From positions 31,284,827 through 31,348,826 of the forward strand of contig NC_067490.1 of assembly GCF_947179515.1 (NCBI RefSeq): a DNA stretch of 64,000 nt. Reading direction: 5' to 3'. The translations under genes and the position numbers were made by a program. Under the pieces are notes generated by a model, which worked only from the letters and a program-made list of their open reading frames with translations, did no database searches and had not been told where the DNA came from. Positions 39,483 through 52,200 of this stretch are shown here, in pieces (the stretch's first letter is position 1; each line of letters begins with the position of its first letter). This DNA comes from Apodemus sylvaticus. Taxonomy: Eukaryota; Chordata; Mammalia; Rodentia; Muridae.

Positions 39483-41089
39483 AGTGCACACCTATGGTGA
39501 CTGGGAGACTTTGAATTTCTAGAACTGGAGTTGTTGACAGTTGTGATCTCCACGAACCCAACTCAGATCCTTTAGAAAAGAAAAAAGTAAGTCTGACTCG
39601 TATTCCTAGCCCCTGTTTTGAAATAAAACTTATGTTGTCTGATATGAAATAGTAAGTTCATTTGGCCTTTCGTGTCATGGGGCAACTAGGCCTGTTCTTT
39701 CTCATTGTCCCCAAGAGAAAGACAATAAGACAGAGCCTAGCTTTGGAGTAATTTTTCTTCAAACAAAAGACTGAGTATTTAACCCTGTAGTTGGACACTT
39801 AGCCCTGTAATTGGGCACTCCTTTAGGTATGGGTTTGCTAACATGATAAAGAACAAGGCCCAGACCTCTGTGTAGTAAGGGAAATACTTCGGCCCACTAG
39901 GAACTGTCAGTGACCATGTTATACTATCAGTAGAGCAGCGTGTGGAGGAGGGTGGTGCAGGGTGAAGACAGACCGTCCTGTCATCAGGGGATGTTTCTTC
40001 CAGAAGGGTTGTTTCTGAGGTAAGGTCTCAGTGGAAAGTGGGCAGGTGTGCAGATCTCTAGAGGAGCCCGTGGGTGAGCAATAGCCTTTCTCTAGATGGA
40101 AGCTATTATTTTTTTGGACAATTTTACCAAGTACAGAGGTGAAGGGAAGTCCAGGGTCACACAGAAGGGTCTCAGTAGTGTTCTTAGATGTTTCTGCATT
40201 TCTGTGTTTGCTGTTTGCTAAATTTGTTTCATACATATCACATTTCTGGGTACGCAGTGTGTGTGTTTTTAAATGGCTTTTGAGTCTCACAAGGTTCTGT
40301 ACATTATGTTGTGCAGTAAACATGTACAGGAAGGTATGGTATTCTGTTACATAATTTCAGTTCTGACTATAATACTGTGGTAAACAAAAGTTAGGAGTTT
40401 CTTCAAGTCAAAATAGATCATGTTTCCCTTGTTCCGAATGACTGTGTACCTGCAGTTGTGTCAGCAGTCATTTATGGTGTCCTGCTGGAAGTCTACTAAA
40501 TAAGTATTTGTTCTGTTTGTTCCATTACAGAGTTACAAATTTTGTCAAGGGAAGCTACAATTGATTTTAGATCAGTTGGATCCTGGGCAACCTAAAGAGG
40601 TAAGCTTGAAGGATGACTATCAAACAGGATGCACCTATAGGCTAGGTCCCCAGTAGTAGCTGGGTTGGGGTTTTTGTTTGTGTGGTTGATTGAGTTTTAT
40701 TTATTTGTTTGTTTGTTTGTTTTTGTCATTTCTTTTTAGGAGGTTAGATGCTAGGCGTTTATTATACGTAGTTCTGGGTTGGTAACCTCGGTTACTTTTT
40801 CCATCTGAAATGGATACTTGTATCTTGCTTGTGTGCCTGCTTGCCCACTCACTTCTTTCTTTACTTCATGTGTATCCATGTGTGCACATGTGTTCATGTG
40901 TGTGTATGTTCTTGTGTGTGTGTGTTTGTGTTTATGTACGAAATCCAGGGGTCAGTATCAATTGTCATCCTCTATTGCTTATCACTTCATTCATCCATTG
41001 GTTTATTTATTTGTTCATCCACTGGTTTATTCGTTCATTCATTGGTTGGTGTATGTATGTATATATGTATGTATGTATGTATGTATCTG

Positions 41090-41127
<38 letters not shown>

Positions 41128-44100
41128 ATCTTTTTATTTATTTAGAGACAGGGTCTTCTCTGAGCCTGGTGGTGTCATAATTATTTAAATCAGGTCTTGG
41201 GGCCTTTTACCCCCACCCCCCACCCCCAGGACCATTTAGTTCCTGGATAAAACACACACAGCCTAAATATTTATAATAAACCTTAATCAGCACGAAAGCA
41301 GGGCACATCTCTACCCCCTAAGCTATTAAACTCTGCTTTTCTATCAGTAGCCCCAAGTCATCCCTTCCTGTTTCATCTGGGCTGCTCCTGACTAACTGTC
41401 CAGCCCTCAGAGCCATGCTCTCCTGAACTCACCTGACCTATGGCAGTTTCTCCGCCAATCACCTTCTTCCCCCTTGTAGTTCTCCAACTCCAAAGCCCTA
41501 GAGAAATGTAAACCCCACCTATGTCTGTTCTGCACAGCTACTGGTTGTTGTTACCTTTATTTACCAATCAGAAATAACTTGAGGGCAAGCGCTTGTGAGG
41601 AGTGTCTCCTGTCTCTGGGGCAGCCAGGTTTTGGGGCCTCCAGGTAGCATTATAATAGACAGTAGAGGACAACACCTTCGCAGCCTGGTGCTCACCGGTG
41701 GCAGGCATAGGCTGGCCTGTGAGCACTGGGGTTCTTCCATCTCTGCTATACCATCCCCCAGTGCTAGTGTTCCAGATGTGCATCCCCCTGCCTAGATATT
41801 TATCTGGGTCCAGGGGATGTGAACCTAGGTCCTCACACCCCCAGGAAGAATTTCTTTAGAGATTTATTTGGTTCAAGGAACACACATGCTCCATTTGTTT
41901 CCCCCGCTGCAGTTTGAAAGCGGTAACACTAAGTGTGGTTGTTTACATAGCTGTCTCCATTCAGTATTTTATTGTTAAGAAAACTCAGTGCTTGTTTGTT
42001 TTCAGAAAATCTGAGCATCTACTTAATGATCATTTTTAATAGATAATGTGGTATATTATCATGTATAATGTCCTGAAATTTGTGTATCCTGGGTAGTTAT
42101 TAGGTTGAGCTAGAGAGCGTGTGTATATATATATATATATATTACCACCCATACTTAGCCTTTTGAACATTTTGATTTTGAGTGGCCCACAATCTTTCCA
42201 GACCAGTTTTTTTTTTAGAATTGGAAAACATTATATACACGCATTGTGCTATATAATATATCTCACTAACTTTTCTCTTTGCAACTGATATTTTGTATTT
42301 GACAAATGTCTGACCAACTTTTATTCTTGAAACTTTGAGCAATTAGTAGAAAAAAACACACACACACACATCTTGGGCGAGCAAGATGGCTCAGCGAATG
42401 AGGTACCCGTCACCGAGCTTGATGGTCTGAGTTCAGCCCCGCGGACCCAAATGGAAGACAGAGAGCCTGATTCCTGCAAGTCCTCTGACCTTCCTGCATG
42501 CTGCCGCACACGTCTGCGCCCACGTTCACACAGTGACTGAGCGAATAGTAAATAAAATAATGAAAACCATTAAAAAAGAAAAAAAGACTTTAGAAGAGTA
42601 ATTGTATTAAATTATCTCTGTTCAGATTTCAAGAGCTTTCAGGAACTAGTAATTATTGACATTTTGCTTTATTAGAAAATCAGTTTAAATGAGAAACTAT
42701 AGTAGGATTTGTAATGATTTAAAAAAAAGTGATAACTGCTTATTCTGTGTTCCTAATTATTTTGCATATTTCATGGAAAAATGAACTTATAATTTGTTAA
42801 GAGGGATTTAATATGGCTTTATTTTTAGAAATATGTTAGTAAGAGAAATAATAAGAGACTTGTTTGAGCTATTATGTATTTGAGTGAATTTCTGGGACCA
42901 GAGCCACATAAATACTCTAAAGTCCAGTGAATATGTTTGGCTTTTAAGTTGTTGATTGGTAGAAACAACTATTACCAAAGCTAGCAGATAAAAGGTGGAC
43001 TGAGATTTCAAAAATATAGAAAAGCACAAGAATAGGTGAAAACAGAAATTTCCCCAGCAGGAAAAACTCGTAAGATTGCAACTAAAATTAAAAATCTGTG
43101 TTTGTCAGTCCCCAGAAGGGTATAGTGAAAAGGGTACTCAGCAGTGGGTACAAAACTGGGTACCATGCCTTTCCTTCTACCAGGATCTGTTATTTGGCAA
43201 TATTTCAATAAGTAACACGGGTCCCATGAGCTCCTCTCCCATCCAGAGCTGACCGAGGGCAGGACTGGTCTTGCAGAGGCCAGGATTGCCAAGACCGTGT
43301 CTCGATTAGAAGATACAGCTCTCTTTCCACAGCCCAGCTTTTCTTCCCGCCTTCTGGCCCTCACTTCTGTGATGACTCCCAAGCCTTACACAGATGGGAC
43401 AAAGGTTTCGTGTCGGGATGACCCCTCAACTGTCACTGTTCTCAGTATCCTGTCCAGCTATGGCCTCTGCATCAACCTTTTCTCCCTGCATTTTATTTTT
43501 CAATATTGGGGCTTAGAGACGCATTTATTGGTCCACTCCTTGGTCATGTAGAGAGGTCTTGGCTGAAGGTGTTTAGACCTTTTATATGTCCTGACATTTG
43601 GGCATATCGTTTGCTATATTTTTAGGCATGTCATTTAGTCTCAGTTTTTCAAATGAGTTACTTTTCAGAAATGTTTCTGTTTAAATGAATAGTTATTATT
43701 TATCCAGTTGGAATCTAAAAGATCAGAGAATGTTTTACTTTTGATATGTTAAATTCTGCCTTATTTTCTTAATTATTAGTAAAAAGTGTTAAAAGAAACT
43801 GGATATGAGACTATTTAAGCTATTTTTATATATTAAAATTTTGTATTCAATTTAAATTGATTACTTGTAAATATATTCTTGTTCAGAAACCTATCTTTGT
43901 TCAAGTAGTGAATTTTTAATGGGATGTTGTTCTAGTAGTTAACTTTAAATGAGAAATTATTTAATATTGAAGCTCCTGATTTTTCAGACTCCCCTTTCCA
44001 ATCCCCCTAATCCCCGTGCCACAGGTGTGATTAGGACTTTTCCCTCAATGGGGCTTTATAGATATTTTCAAGCATCCCATATTCCTCCACATCAGAAACA

Positions 44101-47100
44101 GCTGAGTCTGTGATGGAGGAGTATGCTCTTGTCTCTGATGTCTCTTCCTGTCACTCACTGGTCTTCAATTGTTTCAAATGACTAGACTTTGAGTCGAAGC
44201 CTGCCTGGCCTTGCAGTATTGCCTTTCTGCAGTCATGAGCGTGCGGAGGAAGCCGTGCTCTACTGAAGTGGAGACATCTCCACTCATGTCCCTTGGGTCA
44301 TAGTGTCTTGGGTGAATTCTGATTGGATTCCGAGTTGTCTGATTAGAAGAAGCCTTTCTGGGGGAATACAGAAATTCAATTTTGCATTTCACTGCTGAAT
44401 TAGTTTTTCTCCTTCAGTGGCTGGAAGGTCAGAAAATATGGTCCAGGAGAAAAATGAAAATGTTTGCTCAGATTGTTCCGTGGGAGCTGTTCAGGGAGGC
44501 TGTCATGGGAATGCTTTTCCAGGGGCTGTGTGTACACTGTGCTAGAATTAAAGCTGGCAATCTGGAGCTGCTCCAATGGGAGCTTATGAGAGTGGGGAAC
44601 ATCTGGGAGGAGGCCACTGGAAGATGCAGTTCAGTAATTCCGATTCAGCCACCATCCATTTCTCGAGCTGTAACACAGTCTTTGGTATGCTGATTGTTTC
44701 AGACTTACCTATAACTTATCTTTTGTTTTCTTATTTATTACTTAGGTTATGAAAAAGTATTCGCAGGAGTCATCTTATAAATGCTTGTCTGATTCTTAAA
44801 GGGCCTCATTAACATATATTCTTACTGGTGGCTCTACCCTTTAGTAGTTTGTTAAATAATGTGTTGGAGAAACGGCATTCTTCTAGCGTTAATATCGTCG
44901 TTGTTTTAAAATCTGTAGGTGAGGTATGAAGCATTACAAACGCTGTGCTCAGCTCCCCCATCTGACGTCCTGAGCTGTGAAAACTGGACCACTCTCTGTG
45001 AAAAGCTGACCACGTCTCTGTCCGATCCAGATCCTATGTTCACTGTAAGGAGATGCTCACCACTCTGTGCCCGCAAGAGGGATTTGATCATGTTCATTAG
45101 TAGTTCAGCTATCGGACTTTAGAGTTTCAAACCAGAGTAGACAGTAGGCAGATAGTTATGGGGAAACAAGGTATCCAGATAACATTTGTCTATTTTAAAT
45201 CACATTCTTCCATCAGTGGAGGTATATTAGACTGGGGAATAGAAAAGGTTTGGGTACCAATTTTGTTATTTATATCAAAGAAAAAGATGCTTGCTTAGTA
45301 CTTAGACACAGTTCAAAGTAAGGACCAGCAGAGAATACTCTACACTTCTATATAAACTTTGATATGAGGAGTTCAGGTGGAGGGGGGAAGAAGTATTTTT
45401 AGGGTCACCTTTAGTATCTCAAAGCTAAGAAGAAATACACTTGTCAGTTTGCTGGTATTTTTTTTCCTGTATTTGATAGAAGAGAACCATGCTTGACTAT
45501 ATTTTCTTTATTTTAGAATGTGTATCTCTATTTTAAACACATTAAAAGTTTCTAGTTGGTCATTGCAACTTGCTTTATTCAGCCATTGTATACTACTGTG
45601 TAATAAGGTGCAAACAATTGTTATAAAGAATTGGAGATGGGATCAAATTATTTTAGAGTAGAAGACAAATATGCATCCTTTTTAAGTTTGTCTGAATTCC
45701 TAGCTGCATCATTGCTGTTCTGTAGAACTGTTCTGAGTCGTTGAAAAATGACTGATGCTCATGTGTTACTGCAATTCTAAGCATGGGCTTCAAACACTTG
45801 GTAACCTTTGTTCAGTGCGAATGTCTTAGCGTTATTGGAAGATATTAGCCATCTGGGGTCCAATTTTCTATGAAAATATTAGCCTTGGAGATAGAAACTA
45901 GACCATTTAATTTTATTTATGTAGCTTAAAACAATATGAGGCAAGATTGTTTTTATTTAATGGGAACTTGTATTTCACTAGTAGAATTACGCTTCTCATG
46001 GTATTTAAGTGGTTATAAAGAAAGTGAAGCGACAGGTACCATTTTAATGCCTGCTGGTGTCAGGCATGTTTGAAACTACGTTGACTTCTTGTTCAGTTTA
46101 TTTTGTGATAAAATTTCAAAATATTGCGTAGTATATTTCCTCTAGTGACTAGGCAGTTACATATAACGAAACAATCATGTATTTGGAAATGTGAGGTCTC
46201 CAAACGTAGTGTTGCCTACTGTGCCACTGTCAGATGGCCCCATTAATGCCTTCAGCTTCTTTCACAGCACCCAGCTACCCTTCCTTCCTCCCGCTGTCCA
46301 CTCCCACTTCCTGCTGTGGCCGGATATCACAGCAGTGCATTTTGTCCTTGGTTTTACCATGAGTTGTGGTTAATTTTACTTTTGGATAAATGAAAACATG
46401 CTCTTTAAAGTAGACAGGTCCTTCACCTGGTTCCTGAATAGTGTATTTTGTGTTTATTTTCTGATTTTCTGTTTAAATGTGAAAAGTGTTTCATCTGTAC
46501 TGATATAAGATCGTAAATGAGGATGAGCTATTTTTGTTTCCTCAGGACCGGATTTTAAAGTTCTATGCACAGACTTTTACTCTCTCCCCATTGCACATGA
46601 CCAAGGAGATTTATACAAGCTTAGGTATGTTCATTAAGTCACTTCAATTGTTGTTTTCCTATAGGCACTTAAAATCACATAAGAAATGACTTTTTCCAGA
46701 AGCCTTGCATAAGACAATGACTGTATATTTTCACTTTCCTTTTCAGCTAAATATCTGGAGTTATATTTTCTTTCTAGAGAAAATCACCTTCCTACTCTTT
46801 CAAGTGGAGTGGACATAACCAGTCCCAATGTGACCCGCTTACTGAAAAAGGTAACCATTTACTACAATGTACTTTATTTAAAGTAGGGCTTTATTTCAGA
46901 ATTATACTATTCTGAGAGCTTTTGAATACTCCTTATAGGTTCGCCTTCTGAATGAGTATCAGAAAGAGGCTCCATCTTTTTGGATTCGTCATCCAGAGAA
47001 GTAAGTCCCTCAATTCATGCGATGTAAGGCACGGGCAATGTCACTTGAAGGACATCAGTGATGTATATAGTTCAATGTGCCGCTTACTTTTTGCCAGCTT

Positions 47101-49221
47101 GACACAGAATAAGACCACCAAGGAATTGGCACCCTCATCTGAGGAATCGCCCCATCACTTTGGCCTGTGTGTCTGTTTGTCACTGTAAATTGATATAGGA
47201 GGCCTGCCAGGGGCAGTAACTTCTGTAGGCGCGTGGGCCTGGGTTGTGAAAGAGAAGTAGCTTAGTGAGCCAGAGGGAGCAGGATTGAGGCAAGCCAGTA
47301 AGCAATGCCTCTGTGGTTCCCCCAGTTTCTGCCTTGAGCGTCTGGTCTGGCCTCCCTTAATGACGAAATATAATTTGTAAATTAAAATAGACCTGTTCCT
47401 CTCCAAGTTGCTGTTGTACATGGAGTTAATTGTAGCAACACAGAAGCCCATAAGGATAGAAGGTATTAGCACAGTTTTGTCGGTGTATTTGTATAATTGT
47501 ATAAATGGTTCTCCCCAAGTACTGTTTTTTTTTATTAGATATAGTCTTTATTTTTTTTATAAATTTATTGATATATTTATTTACATTTCAAATGATTTCC
47601 CCTTTTCTGGACCCCCACTCCCTGAAAGTCCCATAAGCCCCCTTCCCTCCCCCTGTTTTCCCACCCAACCCTTCCCACTTCCCCGTTCTGGTTTTGCCCT
47701 ATACTGCTTCACTGAGTCTTTTCCAGAATAAGGGGCCACTCCTCCATTCTTCGTGTACCTCATTTGATGTGTGGATTATGTTTTGGGTATTCCAGTTTTC
47801 TAGGTTAATATCCACTTATTAGTGAGAGCATACCATGATTCACCTTTTGAGTCTGGGTTACCTCACTTAGTATGATGTTCTCCCCAAATACTGTTTTTAT
47901 GTCCCTTAAGCATTGTAAAAATGGGATGTTGAGGCCCTGGATTCACCTGATGTTTGCTACTTTGGCCACATTTCATAAATGTTATTTTATGTTTCCCTTC
48001 AGTTAAAAAAGTTCTGATGAGGTTGTAAGAGCCTCTGTGAGTCTCAAACTGAAAGTTAACATTTGGAGGCTTGAGTATTGAAGTAGAAAGAACTTGAGTT
48101 TTTTTAGAGAAAGAACTTAAGTTTTTTAGAGTAGAGTGTGGCTTTTAACCTCTTCCATTTATAGAAAACAATTTCTCAAGATTACATTTCACATTCCATA
48201 AGGATAAGGATATCACTGACCTCACATATACTAACTGTTGTCATTTTTTATTTCTTTTTACTTTGTAAAATCACTTCTTCCCTAAACTGAAGGTATATGG
48301 AGGAGATTGTGGAGAGCACTCTGTCCTTGCTGTCAGTCAGACACGAGCAAAGCCACCTGGTGTCACAGAAGATTTTGGATCCCATCTATTTTTTCGCGTT
48401 AGTTGATACTAAGGCTGTGTGGTTCAAAAAATGGATGGTAAGGGAAAATGTTTTCTCTCTGTCGTTTTAGGGACTGGCCTGTATTTCTGTGCTTGGTGTG
48501 TGCTGAGTTCTCATTGCTTTTCTGCATGTGCTAATGTCTTTAACCTGTACACAGACAGATGTGCTAATAGATAGGCATCAGTCTCCCATTTGGAAGCTAT
48601 TTTGCCCAGGATTTTTGCCTAATCAAAAGTCAGGATAGTCTTTTAAGTGGTGCTCTGTTTCAATCTTCTTAAGATGATTTATTAAGGATTCTAATTGTCA
48701 TGAATCAGAAGACTTCAAAATTTTTCCATAGGTGTTGTGTTTTAGGACCTAAGGATTCAGGACTCATTTTTCTTGAGTCTAGAGGATAATGCCTAGAATC
48801 AATTTCTGTTTGCTGCTTCCTGATCCTGGACTGGGGGATGGATATGTTTAATGCCAGAAATGGCATTTTCCTCTGAAGCTTATGACAGCTCAAAACTGAA
48901 AGTCGTGTTAAAGCTGTGGTCTTTAGACTGTCGCCCCTGTCAGCAAATGTGGAGTAACAGTTTCCCTTGTAGCAGTAGCTGCAGCAATATGGACTTCTGT
49001 GCTGAAGTCTTTGTCTTTCTCACCCCATCTACCCAGTTCTAGGTTTTTGTTTCCGTAGAGCAGAGAGAGGGTCAGGGACCTGCCGTGAGAGCACTGACCC
49101 CCTCATGTGTACCCCTCATGTAGTACTCAGCAGGGCAGCTTCATGATTGCCAGCTGTCTGTCTTTGCCTTTTGATGTGCTGTATATGTGTGTATGTGTGT
49201 GTGTGTATGTATGTATATATG

Positions 49222-49253
<32 letters not shown>

Positions 49254-52200
49254 ATATGCCCCATTAATTAGAACACAACTGTCTCTAGTACTAACCAACC
49301 CCTTACATTACCTAAGTAGTAGTGTCTGATGAATCATTATTTTTTAAAATTCATTATTTTTAATTAAATCAGTTTAATTAATAAGCGTGAATCTTTTGTG
49401 TCCCAGATGTGATAATTTTTTTTAATTTTCTCAAGGATGAAACTAGCTTTATTGAAGACAGCATGCAAAAATGTAACAGCACATTAAAAAAAAAAACCCT
49501 AAACAGCACAGGGATAACCCTTAAGTACTAGGCTTATATAGATTTATATTTCCATAATATATTAGTATGTTTTTTTGTTTTAAACAAAAAATGAAATGAT
49601 ATTCCAATAACTGTAAAGTTTTTCACTTACCCTTTGATTTGCAAAGCCTAAGTGAATGAGGTAGATTACAAAAGTAAATACCACAGAGTTATTATCAAAG
49701 CAACAGAAATTTTGCTCATTCTCCTGTATCCTGTGTGTCTAAGGTCAGGGTTCACAGACATACTGTGTAAAGGAATAGATAGTAAGTATTTATAGTTTTG
49801 GGGACTGGACAGTTTTGCAGCTTTTCAGTAAATGGTAACAGTTGGAGGGGGTTTCAATAAGATATTTGCACAGGTGCATAGTAAGTGGGTTTGGTTCAAG
49901 GGCTCTAGGCTGCCGATCCTGTTGATAAGGCGTAAATAAGGCTTGTTTCCCAGAAATCCCTGTGTGTGGACCAGGCTGGTCTCAGACTCACTGTGTAGCT
50001 AAAAGTGGACTTGAACTCGAGTCTCTCATTCTCCTCCCTGAAGTACTGGGGGTGATAGGTGTGAGTCACCACGCCTGGCAGAACAGGGTGATACGAAAAG
50101 TGCTTGCATTTAAATGCCGGTATATTTTCTTTAGTAACACTGAGAAAGGAATTAATGTTTTGCCTTGAAACATTTAAGCCAAAGGGTTAAAAAAAAATTG
50201 CAGGGTTTTGATGAACTTTGAATAAAAGCACTGTCTGGTAAACTAAAAATCCTATTACCATAATTCTAACGAAGTGTAAAATCATGTTTTTTTTTAAAAG
50301 TTTTATTTATTATTACATCTAAGTACACTGCAGCTATCTTGAGACACACCAGAAGAGTCTCTTAGAAAAGTAATCAGATTTCATTACGGATGGTTATGAG
50401 CCACCATGTGGTTGCTGGGGTTTGAATTCAGGACCTTTGGAAGAGCAGTCAGTGTTTTAATCATTTTATTGTTCTTAGATAAAATGAAAGAACTAATTAA
50501 AACATTAAATCTGCCTGGTACAATTTAGCTAAAATAGTTATAGTTTTCCCTTGTTTTCTATAGTGTTATGTATGTATTATGTATGTATGTGCTTTAATTC
50601 CACCTATTTTTGGTCCTGAAGAAATAAAACCATTTTAGGCATAGCTGAAAATATTACTGAAAATATGAAAATATTACTGGCATAAGGTGACAAAGATGCT
50701 GTCTTGTTAGAGTGTTTCACCTTTGCAGAATTCCGTGTATTTGGTCAGTATACAATTGATGCTCTTGTCTCTTTCTTGTTTACATCCTTTTCCCTTGAAT
50801 CATGCACTGGTACGAATTGTTCTCTTCAGCTCTAATCTGTCCCTAAATGACATATGGTATTTTTTATGTAATTAGCGTTCCTATGCTTGTAATTCATTGC
50901 ACTTTGGAAAACCTGCTTGACATTGTTTATAATATTTTCCACCTGAGTTATGGTGCGGTTTATGATATTATAAAGGATGGAGGAAATAGGTTTTAAATGA
51001 CATACCTTTAACATTAACTGCTTTTCTCTTTCACTTTAGCATGCATATTACAGCAGAACTGCAGTACTGAGACTTCTTGAAAAAAAATATAAATGTCTGG
51101 TAAGGTACACATCTGTTTTTATGATGAGAAATAATATTACACAAAGATATGTGATATAGTGCCTTAAGTATACAAAGCTGAGTAGGAATGATTAATAGTG
51201 GGCAATGAATCAGTCACTTTTAATGTGACTTCTATGAAATATAAAGAGACAAAAGTTGAGTCTTAAAGTCCTGTAAGGGAAGCCGGGCGGTGGTGGCACA
51301 TGCCTTTAATCCCAGCACTTGGGAGGCAGAGGCAGGTGGATTTCTGAGTTCGAGGCCAGCCTGGTCTACAGAGTGAGTTCCAGGACAGCCAGGGCTACAC
51401 AGAGAAACCCTGTCTTGGAAAAACCAAAAAAAAAAAAAAAAAAAGAGTTCTGTTCTGTAAGGGAAATAGTTAACAAATAGATGAGTATGTGGCAAATTGG
51501 CCATAATTTTAAGTACTAACATGTAATTTGACTCAAGTCAGTTATTAATAAGGGAATTCCTTCTATAAAATATACTGATATACTTGAGTGACAGTTCATG
51601 AAAAAAAACTCAGTGAGAAATGTTTCTATATTTGCAAAAATTGCTGTAGATGATACCAAATACAGATGGATATTATAAATGTCTTACTCCCCCCTCAAAA
51701 ACCCCCCATGTTCTTTGCCATTATGGAACAATGCATAAGGATATGAAAGAAGTTGAAAAGAAATCAGTAAAACATGCTACTTGACAAATATGAAAACATG
51801 TAATTTTAAAAAGTGTTTAAGAAGGCAATGATTACGGTTTATGTGTTGAGGCAGAACCTCGAGTCTAGCAGCTGTTAGGAGGCAGGACAAAACAAATGAC
51901 CAGAAAGACAAATACATGAGAAGAAACACATAAGATGCAGAGATGCATATACGTGCACACACAGAAACGTCACAGACACAACCAGAAGAAAAAAACAAAA
52001 CAAACAAAACCCACACCAAACCAAAAACCTCCAAAAATATCATTGAGTTTGTTTTGGACCTGGAGAGATGGGTCAGTCTTGAACCTTGAAGACTGGGTTC
52101 ACAACCAAAACGTCAAGAGTTTGTTCTGTGTTGGTCAACTACTTCTGGACATGGGGCCCGCCTTTAGGTGTTACTTATATACCCAGTAAGACCCTGTTAG

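Larger units (their letters stand above)
26957..40530 (+). other. Tbc1d32: Intron 3 (13.6 kb)
   Basis: Longest complete intron. Nothing recognisable at 26,957-28,920. An old L1 3' part lies at about 28930-29880 and non-repeat-looking DNA at 29880-31140. The large antisense L1 is at 31148-35118, then repeats at 35275-35745, 37060-37380, 37407-37740 and 38395-38715, with a (TG)n at about 39457-39482. The remainder (35,750-37,050; 39,600-40,530) is AT-rich with no gene seen. Confidence 0.8.
40600..44918 (+). other. Tbc1d32: Intron 4 (4.3 kb)
   Basis: Contains a (TTTG)n near 40700-40722, a compound tetranucleotide microsatellite (41050-41126), an LTR-like block (41190-41640), a B2 (42370-42590) and unassigned sequence from 42,600 to 44,918. 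The part at 43040-43560 and 44380-44700 is less AT-rich, but no in-frame exon was found there. Confidence 0.8.
48438..51039 (+). other. Tbc1d32: Intron 9 (2.6 kb)
   Basis: Carries a (TG)n/(TATG)n microsatellite at 49182-49255, an inverted diverged B1 at 49940-50085 and an inverted B2 at 50295-50460. The rest is unremarkable AT-rich DNA. Confidence 0.8.

Noticed and set aside
40810..41188. Frames of 111-120 codons in three frames
   Set aside because: Cys/Val/Tyr/Ile-rich low complexity from TG, TATG and TCTA microsatellites stays open in all frames, so it is not a gene.
43040..43560. GC-richer part of intron 4 considered as an extra or alternative exon
   Set aside because: Open frames exist on both strands, but no acceptor/donor pair fits the phase-0 exon 4 to exon 5 junction and the known protein is continuous without it.
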